Of a DNA stretch of 64,000 nt, positions 58,275-64,000 are shown one piece after another. The notes under the pieces are model-generated. The model was not told the origin of the DNA, made no database searches, and worked only from the letters and a program-made list of their open reading frames with translations. The position numbers and the translations under genes were made by a program. This DNA comes from Phlebiopsis flavidoalba. Taxonomy: Eukaryota; Basidiomycota; Agaricomycetes; Polyporales; Phanerochaetaceae. The first letter of the stretch is position 1. Every line of letters starts with the position of its first letter. The stretch is taken from contig JAOCPU010000002.1 in the NCBI GenBank assembly GCA_035772785.1, positions 434,001 through 498,000 on the forward strand, read 5' to 3'.

Positions 58275-61261
58275 ATGGCGCGGGCCCCCCATTTGTCGTG
58301 GTGTGCGCGTTCTGCGTGCGATGCGTCTGCTCACCCTGAACTTTGTTGGATAGTCGCGCGCGAGCAAGATCCGTTTGCGACTCGACGCGGCCAGCAGTGC
58401 AACAACTGCCATTCGGCGCGGCAACGAGTGCGAGTACGACCAAAGCCCAGAACGGCGAGGCCCCCGACAAGCGGCCCGGGCACCCGGCACGCGCTCAGCG
58501 CTCGTGCAAGAAAAACGCGCGCCCGACGCCGAGCCCGGCGCCGCGAAGAAGAAACGCAGGCTCGCCGGCCCCGACGGCGACGGCGACGGCGACGCTGCGG
58601 ACGCGCGCCCATATCGCCTTTGATGACAAGGGCGCCGGCGTCCGCCACCGGCGCGCGGCGGCACTCGCTGCCGCTCGCGAGCCCCTGTGCCCGGCGAGGA
58701 GCCGTCCGTGCTGCGAATGCCGCCGCTCGCCCTCGAGACCGCGGCGTCCGCCCAGACCCACGGGCTCGCTAATGAAGCAATATATCCAAAAGTAAAGTGT
58801 CGTCCTGTCTCCCTCCTCTCTGCGTGGGCCTGGGTCACCAGTATTTAATTTCAGTGTCTAGCAGGCTGAGCTCTCGCCAATTGGCGCATCATCACTCGCC
58901 TTCGTATATGCACAAGAAACGGTCTCGAATATCCCCTCGCCGCCGCCGCCGTCTCTCTCTCGCCCGACTCTAACCATGCGGCGCCCGACGCCCTGATAAT
59001 CCCCCTGCATACCCAGACCGATCGCCTTGACTATGCTCACAACTCTTGGTGGGAATACCTTCTTACAAACTATACCGGAGTCCCGCATCCTAGTCCTTCC
59101 CAACTATACGTAACCTCGCGTGACGACTCGTGAGTGTGCCCGGCGATCGCATGTTCCCTCGGGCCCTTTGCTGAGCGCGAGATCGTCCCCAGCATTGCCA
59201 TCATTGAGAACGACCTTAAATTCTTGTGAGATCCCCGCACGCTCCCATCCTAATCGGCGCTCAGCGTGTGCTGCCGCAGATTCGACTCTAGCAGCTACCT
59301 GACTGGCTCTTCTTTATTAATCAACGCCTATTTTTCCAAGACATTCGTTCCGCCCAGCGCCGCGAGCGCATCCAACCCTCACCTGGTCCTGGCGGCCCTC
59401 GCCATGTCGTGCCTCATGCGCTCCGCGAGCTCGAGGGCCGCGCGGACGGCCGCGCCCTCGCGCTCGCCCTCCGGGACGCTGCCCAGGCCTCCCTCGAGGC
59501 CGCCTGCACCGCGCAGCGCATCGACTCAACCACGCTCGCCGAAGCCTCGCAATCGTGCGTGCCCTCCTTTTACCTTCCACACCCCGCTGACCCCCGCAGA
59601 TCCTCGCGCTGTTCGAGTCCTCGAGCCACCCGGAGCACCCAGCCCCACGCGCGCGCACGACAGCGCGCATGCAGGTTCGGATCGACCGCATCGTCCGCAC
59701 CCTCTCGCATGCCGATTTGACATCACACCACTACGAACGTGCGACCGGGGGGGGCGAGCGTTCCTTCACGGTACCAACCCCTGCGGTGTTCCACTCCCCG
59801 TTTCGTCTTCTTTCCCAGCTCCCGGTCGAACCGGCCCCACCAACCGCCCCCCCCGACCGCTCGGTCTTGGCTGCAAGTCCCGCGCAGCGGCCGCGCCCCA
59901 TCCGCGCCGGTCCGCCGATGCGCACCGTGAGCCCGCCCAGAGCAGCGCTACGCTTGGTCGTTTGCCGCATGCGCCTGCGTGGGACGAAGGCGGAGCGCCG
60001 CCCGAAGGAGCGCCGCCGCGAGGAGTGCCAGGTGCGTATCTGCCTGGAGCGGTATACCGCTCACCTCGTGGCGAACTACAACACCGCGCAGTGCGACCGC
60101 GTTCCACCAAGGAGCCGGTCGAGCTGGGGCTCATGGAGCCGTCCAACGTGCGGTCTTGCCCCTCCTCCTTCTTCTTTTTGTCTTTTCTGGCTGACGGCGG
60201 ACGTCGCTTGCAGTTTTTACATCCTCTTGTCCCGGGGAGGCGTACGAGCGGCTGCCCTGCGAACCGCGACATCCCGGGCCAGTCCGCCCAAGGACTCGGT
60301 GTGGGCGCTGTACTGCCGCAGCATGCATGCGTCCATGGGGGTAACTGGACGAGCTGCGCGCGCCAGCGCGACACGTCGTGGACCGTCGACAAGAGCGCGC
60401 CGACTTTGCGATGCAGGCGTGGCAACGAGGCGGCGCGCGATCCAGGACGCGCTCGACTTCCACCAGTGCAATCTCGACACCTCGCTTATGTATCTCTCTC
60501 GGGAAAAGTACTTGTTATACAAGTGCGTCAAGCTTTTTCTTTTTCAAAGATTGCAGGCTTTGCTGATGCGGATATGCAGCTCGCGCATGGTTATCACGTA
60601 CGAGTTCCGTCGGTATGTTGCGCGCAGACGTCCCACGCCTCCTTGTGACTCTTGCTGAATGGCTTTAGCAGCATACAGGATCCAGACGGGATCGCCGAGC
60701 CCATGTTCAAAACCGCCGGCAAGCGCAAGAGTGGCGTAAGCACCTCTTCCTCTATCCCTTTGTCACCATCACTAATTACAAGCCCCAGTGTACTACCAGG
60801 AAAACAGGTTAGGCGCAGCGCGTCGAGGCACGCGGTGCTCAACATCGGCGAGGGTCAACGGACACCTCTGCTTACGCGGCGGCCGTTCCAGGCGGGTGTG
60901 GGTTCGCGAGCCAGATCGCGCTCTGCGTCGAGCTCTGGAACTTTGACCGCGCGACGATAGCCGCACTCGAGCTCGCCAAGGTGCTGCTTATCCCGCTCGA
61001 GACCCTCGACGCGCTGTGGCCGTGTGCCGGTGTGTTCCTTTCGTTGTTTGTGCTCCGCGTGCGCCGCGTGCTGACTCCGGCTTGTAGTGCAGGCGCGCGA
61101 AGCGATCAGAAGTCATACGCGACCGGCTCACCGACGCGTGTCGCCAGGCCGGCATCGAGGCGCCCATCGCCCGCGAAGTGAACCTGCCGCCCATTTTTAC
61201 AGTCCCGTCCTTAAACAACGCCCAAACACGCTCATTATTCAACCTTCTGTACAGTCTATAA
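58275..61261 (+). CDS. Zn2Cys6 fungal transcription factor
   Basis: Nuclear DNA-binding regulator, target genes unknown. The zinc cluster is spread over frames at about 58310-58480: CDA..., KIRCDS, QCNNCHSA and NECEYDQSPERRGP, with an intron or shift between the first and second cysteine pairs. A basic stretch (PGAAKKKRR) follows. The middle homology region runs from NSWWEYLLTNYTG (about 59035) through REIVPSIAIIENDLKFL, an intron, WLFFINQRLFFQDI, GRALALALRDAAQASLEAA and ALFESSSHP. It continues with VELGLMEPSN, SVWALYCRSM, RAIQDALDFHQCNLDTSLM, VLNIG, LLTRRPFQ, ALELAKVLLIPLETLDALW and NLPPIFTVPS. The last frame stops at 61259-61261. The start is uncertain; the N-terminal exon could lie upstream. 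Many one-base shifts are required. Confidence 0.82.
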
Positions 61262-62840
61262 TCCCCGTCGCTGCAATTCGTCCGGTCCTCCGCATTCTAT
61301 ATCTCTATCCGCTTTCATGTATTCCCACCGTGTATCACCTTCGCCGCGCGCGCCGCACCCGCCCTTCATTTGTCTCACCACCCTATGCGCTCCCCACATC
61401 GTACTGCTCTCTTCGCGCCCCCACACAGCTAATTTCTCCCACCCTGTTGCCACTTATTACTACCTACTCCTTACGCGTAGACTTTCGCCGTTCCCACCTG
61501 CATTATTACGGTTCTGTACCACCACCACTACTTTCTAGTACTACTGCTTTACCATACACCGATATCCCAATTCATGCGACTTTGGCGGTTCGCCCCCCTC
61601 GGATGCGCCCGTGCGATGGTGCTGCGTTTGGCGCGAAATGGTAAACGGGGATGGGCGTCGTCATGCCAAGCACCGAGGCCGCCGAGCGCGGTGGCGAGCC
61701 TGCTAGGGCGCTTGTGGGTTCCTTCTCGCGACCATCATGAGGCGGACGTTATGCCGGATATCCCACACCTAGTACGTTGCATGTTAAATGCGTTTAATGC
61801 AGGTGTACATGGCGTGCAAATACGTGTGCTAGCACACGAAACAAGACTTCTTGTCGGTTGCAAGTTCTTGTAGGTACGGTCGGCATCGAAACAGATTGTT
61901 GGAGCATTCACAAGCATCTCCTAGTCCAATGATCAATTCTTAAAATGCCCAACGCTTGAAGATGTTACTGATGTGGAGCAACGGGACTCAACATTCGTAT
62001 ATTATCTACAAACGGCATACTAACCTAATTAAATCAGATGTGAATGTTTTAGGGACCTTGAGAGAAGTTCAAACGCCGGTACAGAGGTCAGATATCATTC
62101 GATAACGAACTCGAGGTCTAACCACTTTCACGTCCGCAGTATACCTTTGTTCGTCAAATATCCTGCCAAGATATAAATCTCCATCATGGATTCCTAGCAG
62201 TAACGGCATATGCCCACCTGCTCGACCCACGTCTTCACTATCTTCATCCCTCTTCTATATGTCCAGCACAATCAGCCATGGAAGCCCTCGCGTTACCTTC
62301 ACAGGCTAGAAAACGCCACAACGGCCATGGACCACACCCTTTCCGCGTAACTCCCTTCTCACACGTACTATCATTACCATCCATGGCCCCTGCGCCGGCC
62401 CGGGGGCATGACACTAATCTATCACGCGAAGACAGAACCCTAGTGAGGAACAGAAGCTAAGTGGGCTAGGAGGCACGCATGCAGTCACGTGTGTGTGGCG
62501 GCTAAAAGTGGCTGTCATGCCCTGGCGGGGGAGGGAAGGGAAGCCGGGGAGGGCACAGGCCAGGGACGAAAGGCGTCGGCCCCGGGCGCAGCCGGTGCGG
62601 AATCCGAGCATACAGAGGCGGTCATTTTCCGTGAACGTGTTCGACACAACGTGAGCTCTCGGCTCTCCACTTACTACGTGCAGTATCCCGTCCGTGGATT
62701 TCATTGCGCAAAAATGCAGCGTTCAACTTTGTGTGTTGAGTTGGTGTCGAGACGCGGGTAACAAATGTGCTGGACGCCGTTACTGCAGCAGGTCAGCTCA
62801 CCGAATGCTGACTCCAAATGAATAATTTAAAAAAGGCATT
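61262..62840. other. intergenic before inverted repeat copy
   Basis: Pyrimidine-rich downstream of the regulator (61.3-61.6 kb), then mixed sequence. Frames of up to about 90 codons lack recognisable features on both strands. Confidence 0.5.
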
Positions 62841-62849
62841 CATTTGATC

Positions 62850-63100
62850 CCACTCAAGATCTTAACCCTGCACGCATTCGACAACGGTCCAGCAAGACCC
62901 AGAGTTGTCCATTGTGCGCAACCAGCCGCGTGCCTCGCACGACTCAAGACGTGTGCTCACTAAAAACGCGAACCCCTTATGAAATCTGAGGAAGATTTAA
63001 AACTAGTAGGGCCGAGGCGTAATCGGTATCGGTCGTCGTCGATGCGGAGTTTGTGGGCGTATATATGGCCATCGTTTTGCGGACGTGCTTAAAACCTTCC
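62850..63100 (-). repeat. block M, inverted copy with internal deletion
   Basis: Reverse complement of type-B M: tatatacgcccacaaactcc core (63050-63072) and gcgaggcacgcggctggttg (62925-62950 region), as in units 2 and 4. About 0.5 kb present between these blocks in unit 2 is missing here. Confidence 0.65.
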
Positions 63101-63157
63101 ACGGAACAATGGAACAACGCTGAGAGCATCACAATTCTTTGTAGAAATCAGGTTGTA

Positions 63158-64000
63158 TTACAACTCGTCGTCCCCCCGTCTCCGTTCAAGGGCGACTGAG
63201 ATGATGTCATTCCTATATAATCTCTTCCTCAAGTGTTCAAGTTCAGGCCAAACAAATACGGCTCCCTCGTCGCAAGTGACTATTCTCCCAAATTCAATTC
63301 TAGCTTTGGGACCAGTCACAATTATCAGGAAGTGCGGTGGGTGATGTGGTCTAGCCGGTGTGAGTGTTAGTCAAGAAATTTACAGTGCACGGGAATGGTC
63401 TCACCCAGCCTTTTGTCAGCATGTCATTTATGAGGCGAGTAATACGATTCCGTTGCTCAGTATCCCAATCGTCTGGGTCCTTTGAAACACATGGTGACGC
63501 CATGGCAATAATTATCACATTGCATTATTTCCTGGATTTGGGCCAAGAACTTGTCAGATTCGCTGTAAAGTCCATCAATTTGCAACGCAATATACGCGTC
63601 GAATCTTGACTGATGACATTGTACATCTTGTGTGGTGAGCTGCATGTGCTCAAAGCCACACAGAGTCTCCAGGACTCTGCTGAGCGGAGGCGAATGTACG
63701 GGCTGCAATTAAGCTTCAGCAAATTATATTCTTGCAGAAACAAAAAGAGGTTTTCAGAGGTAATCTGGGTTGGTGAGAGAGCCGTAGCGCACCGCTAGCA
63801 GTCGATGGGTATTGAACTCTCACGGCATTCAGATGAGCATGAAAATCCGAAACATTTCTGTTTGATAAACAAAATTATATGCGATTAATTTGACGTGTCA
63901 CTGCTAAAAGAGCTGAGAAAAACATACCAAATCCAGACGACCGGAACAAGTATCTCCTAGAATTTTGACCACACAATCAGTTTTTACTAGAGTATTGAGC
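63158..64000 (-). CDS. F-box-family copy F7, C-terminal part, inverted, cut by window edge
   Basis: Minus-strand copy of the array gene. Visible: FLQEYNLLKLNC, QSRFDAYIALQIDGLYSES, FLAQIQEIMQCD, RLINDMLTKGWVRPF, LPDNCDW, EFGRIV, AVFVWPELEHL and SVALERRRGDDEL, with stop at 63158-63160. Introns match those of F2 and F5 in place. The nearest relatives are type-B copies (F2, F4). The F-box itself would lie beyond the right end of the window. Confidence 0.7.

Noticed and set aside
59266..60648. 460-codon frame, the longest in the window
   Set aside because: It overlaps the exons of the zinc-cluster regulator and runs through its introns in a different frame for most of its length. Only short parts coincide with the true protein.

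Overview
This is eukaryotic, fungal DNA, most likely from an agaricomycete basidiomycete. The genes carry short introns of about 50-60 bases with GT...AG ends. Several proteins belong to families expanded in mushroom-forming fungi: F-box proteins, a DUF6593 protein and a Zn2Cys6 regulator with an alpha-helical middle region. The order (polypore-like) is a guess. I see no rRNA, convincing tRNA, CRISPR or prokaryotic operon.

Layout. 1-4.7 kb is GC-rich and gene-poor, with two weak coding fragments. 4.7-33.9 kb is a head-to-tail array of related units of about 5 kb. Each full unit has the order: relic of a P-loop nucleotide kinase (k'), a second better-kept kinase-like copy (K), a conserved spacer, a spliced F-box gene (F), and a conserved block with no continuous frame (M). 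There are five kinase-bearing units plus a sixth F copy. Units 1 and 3 resemble each other, as do units 2 and 4, so the array seems to have grown by copying a two-unit block of about 10.85 kb. Unit 3 holds an extra kinase copy, and unit 4 has an 893-bp transposon-like insertion in its F gene. A further copy (F C-terminus plus M) lies inverted at the right end, 62.85-64 kb.

Between the array and the inverted copy lie single-copy genes: a 2-oxoglutarate/Fe(II) oxygenase (34.5-36.0 kb, minus), a PWWP plus TFIIS-N-like chromatin protein (39.2-41.0, plus), a Sec2-type Rab exchange factor (42.1-43.8, minus), a DUF6593 protein (45.3-46.0, plus), the Golgi tether subunit COG3 (46.5-49.7, minus), a LAMTOR1/Ego1-like lysosomal anchor (50.1-51.1, minus) and a Zn2Cys6 transcription factor (58.3-61.3, plus). 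Sec2, COG3 and the LAMTOR-like protein all concern membrane traffic, but nothing shows that they are co-regulated.

Caution on broken frames. Even the housekeeping genes (COG3, PWWP protein, Sec2, oxygenase) need many one-base corrections, mostly at homopolymer runs, so the sequence probably holds uncorrected indel errors. A frameshift here is therefore weak evidence for a pseudogene. Substitution stops, such as those in two kinase copies, and insertions are stronger evidence. CDS spans below are gene extents including introns.
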